Origin: CBDCWQ01 sp965223435
GTDB lineage: Bacteria > Myxococcota > Kuafuiibacteriia > Kuafuiibacteriales > Kuafuiibacteriaceae
Direction of reading: 5' to 3'
DNA: 64,000 nucleotides
NCBI GenBank assembly: GCA_965223435.1
Contig: CBDCWQ010000012.1
Span: 92,183 to 156,182 of the forward strand
This document shows positions 54,701 to 63,118 of this stretch, piece after piece. A model generated the notes under the pieces. The model was not told where the DNA came from. It was given only the letters and a program-made list of their open reading frames with translations, and did no database searches. The number at the start of each line of letters is the position of its first letter. Position 1 is the first letter of the stretch. The position numbers were made by a program, and so were the translations under genes.

Positions 54701-55033
54701 TCGCCCAAAAACCAACATGCGGACCGAAAAGCCGACGCAAAACCGCCCCAAACCCCCACGGAAAAAGGTTTGGCGAAGATTTGGGTCGAGGTTCTCAATC
54801 TCGAACATCTTGGCCGCGAGGACAGTTTTTTTGAGCTCGGGGGGCATTCGTTGAGCGCGATTGGCATGCTCAAACGCGCTCGAGATACTTTTTCGGTTCC
54901 GCTTTCACTTCGGGATGTCTTCGAAGCCCCCTCGCTTTCGGGGCTGGCAACCCATATTGATGCGATCAAGTACGTTCGTGAGCAAAACATAGAAACCACG
55001 CCCGCCGAAGGACGCGAGGAAATTCAAATCTAG
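51782..55033 (+). CDS. non-ribosomal peptide synthetase, C-A-PCP
   Basis: 1083 residues. C has HHIASDG (His161) and begins APSTEAQQEIWASVQMGEDA, the pattern of condensation domains that accept chains from polyketide modules. A has YVIYTSGSTGTPKG. Its pocket reads DIAQVAMIYK, for which I know no clear match, so the substrate is not assigned. The PCP has LGGHSL with Ser1023. The ATG at 51782 overlaps the PKS stop (ATGA), implying coupled translation. The C-terminus has a short charged tail (GREEIQI) that may dock to the next protein. Confidence 0.94.
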   Translation: MTPFQEHPHDLTLEPVEYNPFEHGELLLSAPSTEAQQEIWASVQMGEDASCAFNESLGLRLEGPLDKEAFERAFQALVTRHEALRMSLSSDGKRLCIVPDLRTTLLFEDLSQAALETRSARMEAIKKEEVETPFPLSFGPLFRARLVCSAPQEHAFLFTVHHIASDGWSNAVLLQDLSALYTSFRQGLPHKLEPAERISDYATHQNQVRQKGENQADIDYWLKRFEGEVPVLDLLSLEPRAPVRSYSGAREDRLLSSDIVEKLKNLSSQTSTTLFVTLLGGFQAFLYRITGQDDLVVGIPAAGQAAEGHTRLVGHCVHLLPLRHQIQGTASFKTLLGSLQETMFDAYDHQAFTFGSLVKALRLPRDLSRIPLVPVVFNIDQGTPPLEMGGLQTRFFSNPKRFSNFELSLNLVESGDSFVVECTYNRDLFDQETIRRRLAEFEALLGRAADEPEKPLGALTLLPDDEEELVLRTWNRTDQPLDSEATIPKLFEAQAHRVPSKIALECGSVKLSYETLNRRANGLALKLRKMGIGPESLVAIWMERSTQMVISMLAILKAGGAYLPLDPRYPKERVAFILEDAKASVVLTDARMAAFLPEHRAKTVAIDDDARGYDSETAPVSSLHADHLAYVIYTSGSTGTPKGVEVPQRSLVNLLKSVARKPGLAENDRLLSATTIAFDISVAEIFLPLTVGATLIVAGEPAMEGGDGLIEAIERTEPTFLQGTPALWRVLVDSGWKGSQKLNIVSAGEALPLELAQELLTRTNRVWNMYGPTEATIYATGQQVKETDSKIFIGHPIDNTQIYILDSNRQPTPIGIPGEIYIAGTGVARGYLGRKSLTDERFVPNPFSSTAGARMYRTGDIARFRPSGSIEYLGRSDHQVKLRGFRIELGEIEVVIGEHPAVARAVVMVREDRPKDQRLVAYYETESGQEVLDAQLRLLLAKKLPDYMVPQHFVPVEAFPLTPNGKVDKKALPSPKNQHADRKADAKPPQTPTEKGLAKIWVEVLNLEHLGREDSFFELGGHSLSAIGMLKRARDTFSVPLSLRDVFEAPSLSGLATHIDAIKYVREQNIETTPAEGREEIQI

Positions 55034-55067
55034 GTTGCCGAATCAGAGCCGGCATAGGAAGACCGCA

Positions 55068-58000
55068 ATGAACTCAATCGAAGAGACGCCCCGACCCCTT
55101 TCGACCTTGCTGACCGAGCTTTCTTCGTTGGGCGTCAGCATTCGACGCGAAGGCGACCGGCTTGTGATTGGAGCGCCTCAGGGCGCACTCACCGCACCGC
55201 TTCAAGAGGAACTACGAAAAAGGAAGCCCGAACTTCTGGATTTCCTCGCCAGAGCACAAGAAAAACTGCCTCACCCCAACGAAGGTGCATCCGTCAAGCC
55301 CATTTCTCGCAACAGTGACCTTTTGCTGTCGTACGCACAAGAGCGACTCTGGTACCTAGAGCAACTCACGCCAGGCACGCCCGTCCACAACGTGCCCTTT
55401 GCCTTCGAACTCAGCGGTTCTTTGAACAGTCGTGCGCTCGAGCAGGCCATCAACCAAATTGTCGACCGGCACGAACCCCTAAGAACCTGTTTCCAAACAA
55501 ACAAAGGCCAGGTGGTCCAGGTCATCGGTGCACCACAGACCATCGGTTTGCCTCACACCGATCTGACCCACCTTACCGATCCCGAGGAACAGAGCCGAGC
55601 CCTCAAGGAAGCGCTCACCCAAAAGATTGCCCAGCCCTTCGACATCACCGAAGGCCCACTTTTGTCTTTAGACCTCTTCCGTATGGGGCCCGAGAAACAC
55701 GTCTTGCTCGTCAACGCCCATCACATGGTGTTTGACGGTGCCTCACTTTCCGTCCTGCTCGATGAACTCTCTGAGTCCTATGAGGCAGCAGTGTGCGGGC
55801 GCACCGCAAATTTACCCGCCCTTCCCTTTCAGTACGCCGACTATGCATCTTGGCAGCGGACCCGCTCCGAAGAAGAATCTGGAAAGTCCGATCTGGAATA
55901 CTGGGAACAGAAACTCAAGGGTGGCCCCGATGTTTTGGAGCTCAAAACCGACAAGGCGCGTCCACCGGCACGATCATCGGACGGCGCAGTAGAAAAATTC
56001 ACGCTCGATGGTACCTTGCTTCAAGCGATAGAAACCCTCGGAACTCAGAACCAGGCCACCCTGTTCATGACCCTCCTTGCAGCCTTCAAGCTCACGCTCT
56101 ACCGACTTACGGGCCAACCGATTCTGAGAGTGGGATCGCCGGTCTCCGGAAGGGCACCCGAGCAAACCAGCGCCCTCATCGGATATTTCGTGAACACGTT
56201 GGTTCTCCAGACCGATCTCGGTGAAAAACCGAGCTTTCAAGAAGTCCTCGCCCGCGTCCGTCAGACTTGCCTCGAGGCATTCGGTCACCAAGACCTCCCT
56301 TTTGAGCGCTTGGTGGAGTCACTGCGTCCGGCCCGGGATCTGAGCCGCACGCCCGTGTTCCAAGTCATGTTCAACTACATCGACAGTTCGGCTCAACGAA
56401 CCGCAGTCGGAGATCTCAGCTTGACGCCCGTTCCGCTTGTGGCTGGGGTCGCTCGAACCGACATCGCATTATGGGCTGAGCGCACGGAGCGCGGCTTAGA
56501 ATTCGATTTGGAGTACAGCACGGATCTGTTCCACCGAGAGTCTATGTTGCGCTTTTTTGAGAGCTTCGAAACGGTGCTTCGCTCGGTGACCGCCCAGCCT
56601 GAACAGTCCATCGTTCATACCCCCATTCTCCCACCGCTCACGAGGGCGCAAATTCTTAGGACTTGGAATCAAACGGAGGCGACCTACCCCCACGAGGCCA
56701 CCATCACCGAATTGTTTGAAGCTGAGGCCAAAAGAGCGCCGGAAAAGGACGCCCTTATTTTTGAGAACACGCGGCTTACTTACAAAGCCCTGAGCGAACG
56801 GGTTGACGCTTTTTCGAACCAATTGTCTCAGCTTGGTGTCGGCCGAGAGACGTTGGTCGCGGTGTATATGGACCGCTCTTCGGACATGGTTGTGGCCCTC
56901 TTGGGCATCCTCAAGGCAGGCGGAGCATACGTGCCCCTGGACCCAAAATACCCCCAAGCACGCGTCGAGTTCATCCTCAACGACTCAGAAGCCGAGTTTG
57001 TGTGCACCGAGGCCCACCTCGTATCCAAGCTCCCCAAGAGCAACGCCAGGCAAGTCTTCATCGACGAACCCGGCACCGTTGGTTCGACGGGCGACATCAT
57101 GCCCGCGAGCCCTATGGCCGCGGCAGACGGCCTGGCTTATGTCATCTACACCTCGGGAAGCACGGGCCAACCGAAGGGCGTGGAGGTCTTGCATCGCAAT
57201 GTGACGAACTTTCTCACGAGCATGGCCAAGTGCCCCGGGCTTTCGGAGGAGGACCGCGTTTTTGCCGTCACCACGATATCCTTCGACATCTCGGTCCTCG
57301 AACTTTTCTTGCCACTGGTCGTGGGGGGCACTGTAGTCGTCGCCAGCAACGCCATGCTTGAAGGCCCATCCGCCATGATGGCAGCGATTGAAGACAGCGG
57401 CACCACCTTTATGCAAGCCACGCCAGCGACCTGGCGCCTGTTGGTCGATGCGGGGTGGTCGGGCAAGAAGGGACTGAAGGCTGCGTCCGGAGGAGAGGCC
57501 CTCTCTCAGCCACTCGCGCGACAGCTGCTTACAAAAACCGAGAGCCTTTGGAACCTGTACGGCCCCACGGAGACCACGGTATGGTCGACGTGCCACCGCG
57601 TGGTCGACGCCGAAGACCCCATCCCGATTGGGCGCCCCATCGCCAATACTGCGGTGTACCTCTTGGACAAGAACCAACAACCGGTTCCGGTCGGCATCCC
57701 CGGCGAGCTTTACATCGGGGGCGCTGGCGTGACCCGCGGCTATCGAAAGCGTCCCGAGCTTTCATCGGAACGCTTTGTGACCGTCGCCCTCGAAGATGGC
57801 GGTCCCAAAGAGCGTCTGTACCGGACCGGGGATTGGGCACGATACCTCGCGGATGGCACCATTGCCTACGAAGGTCGCCTCGACCATCAGGTCAAAGTCA
57901 GGGGCTTTCGCATCGAACTCGGTGAAATCGAGTCCGTGCTTCGCAGCCATAAAGCCATCGGGGCCGCGGCCGCACTCATTCGAGAGCCCCGCGCTGGGGA

Positions 58001-58577
58001 CAAACGCATTGCGGCGTATTACGAACCCCAAGGGGATCAGTCGCTGACGGTCACCGAACTTCGCACCTTCTGTCGGCTCAAGTTGCCTGAATACATGGTT
58101 CCTCAGCATTTTGTGGAACTCAACGCACTCCCCCTTACGCCGAATGGGAAGATCAACCGCACCGCCCTTGCATCACAGTACGGCGTAGGGACCACCGCTC
58201 AGGAAAGCTTTGTGCCTCCCAAAACAAAGATGGAGCGACTCCTTGCGGAACTATGGCGCGAAGCTTTGGGTGTGGAGCAAATCAGCCTCACCGACAACTT
58301 TTTTACCTTAGGGGGACACTCCCTGTTGTCCATGAGTGTGCTCATGAAGCTGGAACAAGCGACCGGCACCCGGGTCAGTCCGCGGGACATCATCTTTCAA
58401 AACCTTGGCCAAGTGGCCCAGGCGATCCAAAACAAGGGCGACGATTTGGCACCACCGGCCTCCCATCCTTCGGCGAAACCGCTGCCCCCACCCGCTTCGC
58501 GCGGTGGCGCCGATGCCCCGCGTGGTCTGCGCCGAAGACTCTTGGCCTCGGTGCGGGCTAAACTCCGATTTCCCTGA
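55068..58577 (+). CDS. non-ribosomal peptide synthetase, docking-C-A-PCP (no thioesterase)
   Basis: 1169 residues. A TubC-like N-terminal docking domain (STLLTELSSLGVSIRREGDR, then LRKRKPELLDFLA; about residues 7-57) should bind the preceding protein. C has HHMVFDG (His218). A has YVIYTSGSTGQPKG, with a pocket reading DILQAGLVWK, near the glycine code DILQLGLIWK. The PCP has LGGHSL with Ser1085. After it come only about 80 Pro-rich, basic residues and no TE or reductase domain, so release is expected in trans. ATG 55068 has AGGAAG upstream; 35 bases separate it from the previous stop. It is the last synthetase of the operon. Confidence 0.94.
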   Translation: MNSIEETPRPLSTLLTELSSLGVSIRREGDRLVIGAPQGALTAPLQEELRKRKPELLDFLARAQEKLPHPNEGASVKPISRNSDLLLSYAQERLWYLEQLTPGTPVHNVPFAFELSGSLNSRALEQAINQIVDRHEPLRTCFQTNKGQVVQVIGAPQTIGLPHTDLTHLTDPEEQSRALKEALTQKIAQPFDITEGPLLSLDLFRMGPEKHVLLVNAHHMVFDGASLSVLLDELSESYEAAVCGRTANLPALPFQYADYASWQRTRSEEESGKSDLEYWEQKLKGGPDVLELKTDKARPPARSSDGAVEKFTLDGTLLQAIETLGTQNQATLFMTLLAAFKLTLYRLTGQPILRVGSPVSGRAPEQTSALIGYFVNTLVLQTDLGEKPSFQEVLARVRQTCLEAFGHQDLPFERLVESLRPARDLSRTPVFQVMFNYIDSSAQRTAVGDLSLTPVPLVAGVARTDIALWAERTERGLEFDLEYSTDLFHRESMLRFFESFETVLRSVTAQPEQSIVHTPILPPLTRAQILRTWNQTEATYPHEATITELFEAEAKRAPEKDALIFENTRLTYKALSERVDAFSNQLSQLGVGRETLVAVYMDRSSDMVVALLGILKAGGAYVPLDPKYPQARVEFILNDSEAEFVCTEAHLVSKLPKSNARQVFIDEPGTVGSTGDIMPASPMAAADGLAYVIYTSGSTGQPKGVEVLHRNVTNFLTSMAKCPGLSEEDRVFAVTTISFDISVLELFLPLVVGGTVVVASNAMLEGPSAMMAAIEDSGTTFMQATPATWRLLVDAGWSGKKGLKAASGGEALSQPLARQLLTKTESLWNLYGPTETTVWSTCHRVVDAEDPIPIGRPIANTAVYLLDKNQQPVPVGIPGELYIGGAGVTRGYRKRPELSSERFVTVALEDGGPKERLYRTGDWARYLADGTIAYEGRLDHQVKVRGFRIELGEIESVLRSHKAIGAAAALIREPRAGDKRIAAYYEPQGDQSLTVTELRTFCRLKLPEYMVPQHFVELNALPLTPNGKINRTALASQYGVGTTAQESFVPPKTKMERLLAELWREALGVEQISLTDNFFTLGGHSLLSMSVLMKLEQATGTRVSPRDIIFQNLGQVAQAIQNKGDDLAPPASHPSAKPLPPPASRGGADAPRGLRRRLLASVRAKLRFP

Positions 58578-58702
58578 ATCTTCGGGACATCCCCTCCTGT
58601 TCTGTCGCGCACGGGAATCTGAACTTGTTTCATCGGAGGGTCCGGTCCCGTACCCGGCATTCTCATATTGACCTTCCACGGACTCTCCCCGCTAGATACA
58701 CC

Positions 58703-59485
58703 ATGCTTCCGTTCACCCTGGGTACCGCAAAAAGGCCCCTTTTCGGTCTCTATGAAGGGCCCGATTCCGGCAGTCTTGAGCGGCGCGATGGGGTGGTGTT
58801 GTGTTATCCGATGGGGCACGAATACATGTCCACCTATCCCGCGTTTAAGGAGCTGGCGCGCGGTTTGGTTCAGTCGGGGTTTCATGTGCTGCGTTTCGAC
58901 TATTTCGGGACGGGGGATTCTCCCGGAGGCAGCGACGCGGGTGACCTCCTCTTGTGGGAGAACGACATCGAAGCCGCCATCGACGAACTCAAAGATACGG
59001 CGGGCATTCAAAGGGTATGCTTGATGGGCCTTCGGCTCGGCGCAACCCTGGCACTTCAAGTGAGCGCACACCGGTCAGATGTAGAGCACCTCGTCCTCTG
59101 GGAACCCATCACAAATGGGCGAGCCTACGTCGCCGAGCTGAAAGACTTGAGGTCGCGCTACCTTCGCCAGGTTCTTCCGCGCCCCAAAGCCGCGATCAAA
59201 CATGGCCACCCTTTTGAAGTGATGGGCTTTCCCTGTTCGGAACGACTCCGAAGCCAACTGGAGGCCCTCAGCACGAGTGAACTGTTGTCGGGCGCCAAAA
59301 GCGCTTTGATCGTGGCTGAAAAAAGCGCCAGCCTTGCCCGCCAGCTGGACCAAAAGGGAACCCAAGTGACTGAGGTCCGCTACGATGGACCGCATGTCTG
59401 GGACAAAGAGAGTGAAGTTTCGGGCGCGCTTATCCCGCGCCAGACCCTCAACCACATCGTCGACTGGGCAAAGGCCATCTCATGA
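58703..59485 (+). CDS. alpha/beta-hydrolase-fold protein, GLRLGA elbow
   Basis: A 260-residue protein resembling the hydrolase pair found in exosortase A gene clusters. Core fold segments are VVLCYPMGHEY, HVLRFDYFGTGDSPGG and VCLMGLRLGATLALQ. The nucleophile elbow is GLRLGA, with Arg where Ser is usual. A His (DGPHVWDKE) and acid are at expected places. A normal Ser-esterase mechanism is doubtful. It lies just after the synthetases and overlaps its partner (ATGA at 59482). A role in chain release or acyl-carrier editing is inferred. ATG 58703 gives the natural start; the ribosome site is weak. Confidence 0.75.
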   Translation: MLPFTLGTAKRPLFGLYEGPDSGSLERRDGVVLCYPMGHEYMSTYPAFKELARGLVQSGFHVLRFDYFGTGDSPGGSDAGDLLLWENDIEAAIDELKDTAGIQRVCLMGLRLGATLALQVSAHRSDVEHLVLWEPITNGRAYVAELKDLRSRYLRQVLPRPKAAIKHGHPFEVMGFPCSERLRSQLEALSTSELLSGAKSALIVAEKSASLARQLDQKGTQVTEVRYDGPHVWDKESEVSGALIPRQTLNHIVDWAKAIS

Positions 59486-60381
59486 TGCCGGACGCCGTCC
59501 ATTCCAAACCGTCCTCCGAGGGCCCTGTGGTTCAAGCCTGTCGGCCACTTCTTCTCGGACCCAAGCGAGACCGCGTGGGGCTCTTGACCCTCCCTCGGGT
59601 TCAACCCCAAGAAAAAAAACCTGGCATCTTGCTGACCAACGCGGGGGTGCTCCACCGCGTCGGCCCCCATCGTCTGAACGCCCGACTGGCGCGCCTTTTG
59701 GCGGAGCTTGGATTCACCTCCTTGCGTTTCGACTTGGCGGGGTTTGGTGACAGCAAAGCGGACCCCGAAGGCGGCCCTTTCAGGAGCTTTGCCGTGGCCC
59801 AGATGAAAGACGCCATGGACTTTTTGGAGACGAACAGAGGTCTTCAGACGTTCATTCCCATGGGTTTGTGCTCGGGCGCAGATGTCGCGCTGGACACCGC
59901 ACTGGCCGAACCGCGCGTGTCCGCAGCCATACTCATCGACAGCTTCGCATACGACAATCCCATTCACTTTGTGAGAAGCTACGGCAAACGGTTAACCCAA
60001 GCCGACAGCTGGAAAAACCTCCTCGCTGGAAAGAGCGATATCGAGCAGCGGCTGATGGCCAAACTTCGGAACCTGGCGCGCGGCCAAGAAAACCCCGCGC
60101 CCTCGGGCCTCGACGCCGACCTCTGGGAAATGCCGCCGACAGACGAAATCATCGATGCCTTCACGGCCGTCCTGCGTCGTAAGACACCAATATTATTGGC
60201 TTATTCTGGGGGACCGGCATACGACAACTATCTTTTGCATTTTTATTGGGCGTTCAAGAAACTCGGCGCCACGGGGCTCTCCATCAAACGTTTTGCCGAA
60301 GCGGACCACACCTTCACCATGACGTATTACCAAGACCAGCTGTTGGACACGATCGTGGCTTGGCTTCAAAAAGTCCTATGA
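59482..60381 (+). CDS. alpha/beta-hydrolase-fold protein, GLCSGA elbow
   Basis: A 299-residue protein of the same kind as the upstream gene. Fold segments are GILLTNAGVLHRVGPHR, SLRFDLAGFGDSKADPEGG and FIPMGLCSGADVALD, with a C-terminal ADHTFTMTYY supplying His. The elbow reads G-x-C-x-G, so Cys could act as nucleophile. The sequence resembles the other hydrolase of exosortase A-associated pairs, which also accompany carrier-protein genes. Start ATG 59482 overlaps the upstream stop, so the two are co-translated. Together they may release or edit the product; this is not shown by sequence. Confidence 0.75.
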   Translation: MMPDAVHSKPSSEGPVVQACRPLLLGPKRDRVGLLTLPRVQPQEKKPGILLTNAGVLHRVGPHRLNARLARLLAELGFTSLRFDLAGFGDSKADPEGGPFRSFAVAQMKDAMDFLETNRGLQTFIPMGLCSGADVALDTALAEPRVSAAILIDSFAYDNPIHFVRSYGKRLTQADSWKNLLAGKSDIEQRLMAKLRNLARGQENPAPSGLDADLWEMPPTDEIIDAFTAVLRRKTPILLAYSGGPAYDNYLLHFYWAFKKLGATGLSIKRFAEADHTFTMTYYQDQLLDTIVAWLQKVL

Positions 60382-60505
60382 TGGCCCGCACCTTGCTGGA
60401 TTGTGCAGTTTTCGCCATTTTTGGCGTGTCAAGCTGAAGGCCTAGCGCTATACTGGGTCTGCGAATCACGAGGTCAAAGCCTGGAATTCGTGTTCTGCCT
60501 GAGTC

Positions 60506-61066
60506 ATGTCGGATGTTACAGTTGTTGGTGCTTATCTTAAGCTGTTGATCGATGGCGCAAGAAAAGCAGGCATTTTCGTAGACGATCTCGCAGCGATGCC
60601 CGACATCGCCCGCGCCATGGAAGAGCCTGAGAGCCGCCTTCACTACCAAAGAGCAAGGTTTCTATGGGAAGAAATTCCTAAGCGAAGCCAGAACCAATAC
60701 GCCACCGATCTCATCGATAAGCTGAACGTCAATAAGGGGCTCTCCGCACATATCCGTCAGAAAATCATCGAAAGCATTCGAAATGGACAGGGCGGCGCAT
60801 TGGACGTCGTTGCAGCCTCCGCCAACATGACCGTGCGCACCCTTCAGCGGCGCCTTCAGGAAGAACAGCTTTCTTACCGAAACCTCCTCGATGAAGTCCG
60901 AGAAGGATTCGCCAAACGCTATCTCGGCGAGGAATCTCTGTCGGTCACGGACATTGCCTTCCTCCTCGGTTTTTCGGAGCAAAGTGCGTTTAGCCGTGCA
61001 TTCAAGCGCTGGACATCCTTAAGTCCAATCGAATTTCGTCGCAAACTTGATTCCATGCCCTCATAG
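60506..61066 (+). CDS. AraC-family regulator, shortened N-terminal domain
   Basis: A 186-residue DNA-binding protein. The C-terminal half has two helix-turn-helix units (VVAASANMTVRTLQRRLQEE and SLSVTDIAFLLGFSEQSAFS, then FSRAFKRWTSLSPIEFR). The N-terminal about 90 residues look like the start of the OruR/arabinose-binding type domain, whose usual length would make the protein over 300. It therefore seems shortened, with the middle part missing. It may control the adjacent biosynthetic operon. ATG 60506 gives the whole readable domain; no ribosome site stands out. Confidence 0.8.
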   Translation: MSDVTVVGAYLKLLIDGARKAGIFVDDLAAMPDIARAMEEPESRLHYQRARFLWEEIPKRSQNQYATDLIDKLNVNKGLSAHIRQKIIESIRNGQGGALDVVAASANMTVRTLQRRLQEEQLSYRNLLDEVREGFAKRYLGEESLSVTDIAFLLGFSEQSAFSRAFKRWTSLSPIEFRRKLDSMPS

Positions 61067-61165
61067 CTCGCCAAATTTCTCGAAACCGCTCTCACTGGGC
61101 GGGTACCCCTTCGGGCCTCCATCAAGGGCGAAGACCTCCCGTTCGGTTGGTGGTATATCCGCGCG

Positions 61166-63118
61166 GTGAAGGGTGACGGGCAAGGCCGGCACACGCGCTG
61201 GGCGTGGGTGACCGGCTGTCTGGTCTTGTCTTCTGCCTGCGCAACAGCCAAGACGCCCACCGTCCGCCATATCGTGTTCGAAGGCCGGCACGCCATACCC
61301 CGTGACCGCATCACCGAGGGTCTCGCACTCCAAGGTGAAGGTGCCTGGCCGTGGTCCCGCGGCACGCACTATCGCCGCAGTCTATTTGATCTCGATGCAC
61401 GGCGAATTGAAGCGCTCTACGCCGCACACGGCTACTTTGACGCTCGGGTAACTCAGAAGGCAGCAACGCCGGCCAACAAAGTGGTGGACCTCAGGCTGGT
61501 CATCTTTGAAGGAAAACCGACCCACATCAAAAGCATCCGCATCGACGGGCTACCGGATGAAGGGGAACCAAGCGAACGGACCGCCCTGCGTGCGCTCCCC
61601 GTTCATGTGGGAGAGCGTTTTCATCACGCGGACTACGAAAAAGCCAAAGAGGACCTCCTCAAGACCCTGCGTCGGCACGGATATGCCCACGCTTCGGTGA
61701 CCGGGGGCGTTCGCGTACATGCACACAAACGGACTGCGAACATCCTGTTTAAGGTCCGTGCTCGCACACGGGTGCGTCTTGGTGAGCCACACTTCTTGGG
61801 AAGCACGGACGTGCCGCGACTTAAACTCAAACGCCTGGTCGCCTGGGAAGCCAAGGACCTATACAACAAGGCGCACATCGATCAAACCCGCCAACACTTG
61901 CTTGAGACGAACCTGTTTTCGACAGTTCAAATAGACCTTCCTCAAGACGAAGGGGCGCAGAAGGTCACCATCCGCCTCGAGCCCACGCATCGACGCGAGT
62001 TGCGCCTGGGCGGCGGGCTTGGCGTAGAACGGCGTCGACACGAAGTCCGGCTCATTGGCCGGTTTGTATGGCGAAACTTCTTAGGGGGCATGCGCATCCT
62101 AGAAGCCCGCGTTCGCCCGGCCTTTGTCACTATCCCCAATGCGTGGGCCTCGAGCGTGAGCGGGCCGGCAGTCGAAAACACGCTCCGCCTGACTCAGCCC
62201 GACATCTTCTCTACCGGTGCATCATTGTTTGTGGTGGCGGGCTACGATCTCGGCATTCATGAAGGCTATCGTTTCCACGGCCCGCGGGGTCAACTTGGGG
62301 TCGAACGCTCCTTTTGGGGTCGTCGGCTGACGGCCCAACTTTCCTGGAACGCAGAGTTTTTTGACTTCTTCGCCCAAGTCACTGAGGCCTTCGACGAACA
62401 GGATACCCCCTTGGGTTTCGGGTTCCGCGACCCTTACCGCCTGACCTGGCTTGAGCAGGCCCTGCAACTCGACCTACGCGACTCCGCCATCGACCCCCGA
62501 GCTGGCATATGGGCTGAAATTCGTTTTGAAGAGGGGTTTGCTTCCATCGGAAGCGATTTCAGTTACTTCAAGGTCCTGCCCCAGATCCGAGCATACATTC
62601 CGCTCGGCACCAAACGCTTGATCCTGGGTTTGCGTGGTCAGTTCGGCCACTTGATTCCGAGCACCTTCGAAAGCCCTGACGGAACCGTCAGCGTCCAAGA
62701 CAGTCCCGTGACCCGCCGCTTCAATTTCGGCGGCCCCACCAGTCATCGCGGCTTCGGCTATGGTCGCTTGTCACCCCAGCAAGCCCGTCAGTCAGATGGA
62801 CGTCGGGTCCCACTCGGCGGAAACGCCGCTTTTTTGTTGTCTGCCGATTTGCGGCTGCGGCTCATCAAGTTTCACGGAGGCTGGGTTAACATTTCCGCCT
62901 TTGTCGACGGAGGTGACGTCACCCGCACCCTTCCCGATCTATCTTTCGATGATCTCCATTGGGCGGTTGGGGCAAGCTCGACCTATGAAACACCCATTGG
63001 TGCGATTCGGTTCAGTGTGGGTGTACGCGTCGTACGCGTTGGCGAAGACCTTGCATCGTCGTCACCCGATCCGAACGACCGATTGGCATTCCATCTGACG
63101 CTAGGAGACGCGTTCTGA
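61166..63118 (+). CDS. Omp85-family outer-membrane protein (TamA-like)
   Basis: A 650-residue protein. The signal (WAWVTGCLVLSSACATA) is followed by about three POTRA domains (HIVFEGRHAIPRDRI, SIRIDGLPDEGEPSER, RVRLGEPHFLG starts) and a C-terminal 16-strand-type barrel ending in LTLGDAF, with the Phe needed for barrel insertion. The Omp85 loop motif appears as FGGPTSHRGFGYG. With the tamB-like gene immediately downstream (stop and start share one base, TGATG) this is the TamA/TamB translocation system, which moves proteins or lipids to the outer membrane. GTG 61166 is the probable start. Confidence 0.9.
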   Translation: MKGDGQGRHTRWAWVTGCLVLSSACATAKTPTVRHIVFEGRHAIPRDRITEGLALQGEGAWPWSRGTHYRRSLFDLDARRIEALYAAHGYFDARVTQKAATPANKVVDLRLVIFEGKPTHIKSIRIDGLPDEGEPSERTALRALPVHVGERFHHADYEKAKEDLLKTLRRHGYAHASVTGGVRVHAHKRTANILFKVRARTRVRLGEPHFLGSTDVPRLKLKRLVAWEAKDLYNKAHIDQTRQHLLETNLFSTVQIDLPQDEGAQKVTIRLEPTHRRELRLGGGLGVERRRHEVRLIGRFVWRNFLGGMRILEARVRPAFVTIPNAWASSVSGPAVENTLRLTQPDIFSTGASLFVVAGYDLGIHEGYRFHGPRGQLGVERSFWGRRLTAQLSWNAEFFDFFAQVTEAFDEQDTPLGFGFRDPYRLTWLEQALQLDLRDSAIDPRAGIWAEIRFEEGFASIGSDFSYFKVLPQIRAYIPLGTKRLILGLRGQFGHLIPSTFESPDGTVSVQDSPVTRRFNFGGPTSHRGFGYGRLSPQQARQSDGRRVPLGGNAAFLLSADLRLRLIKFHGGWVNISAFVDGGDVTRTLPDLSFDDLHWAVGASSTYETPIGAIRFSVGVRVVRVGEDLASSSPDPNDRLAFHLTLGDAF

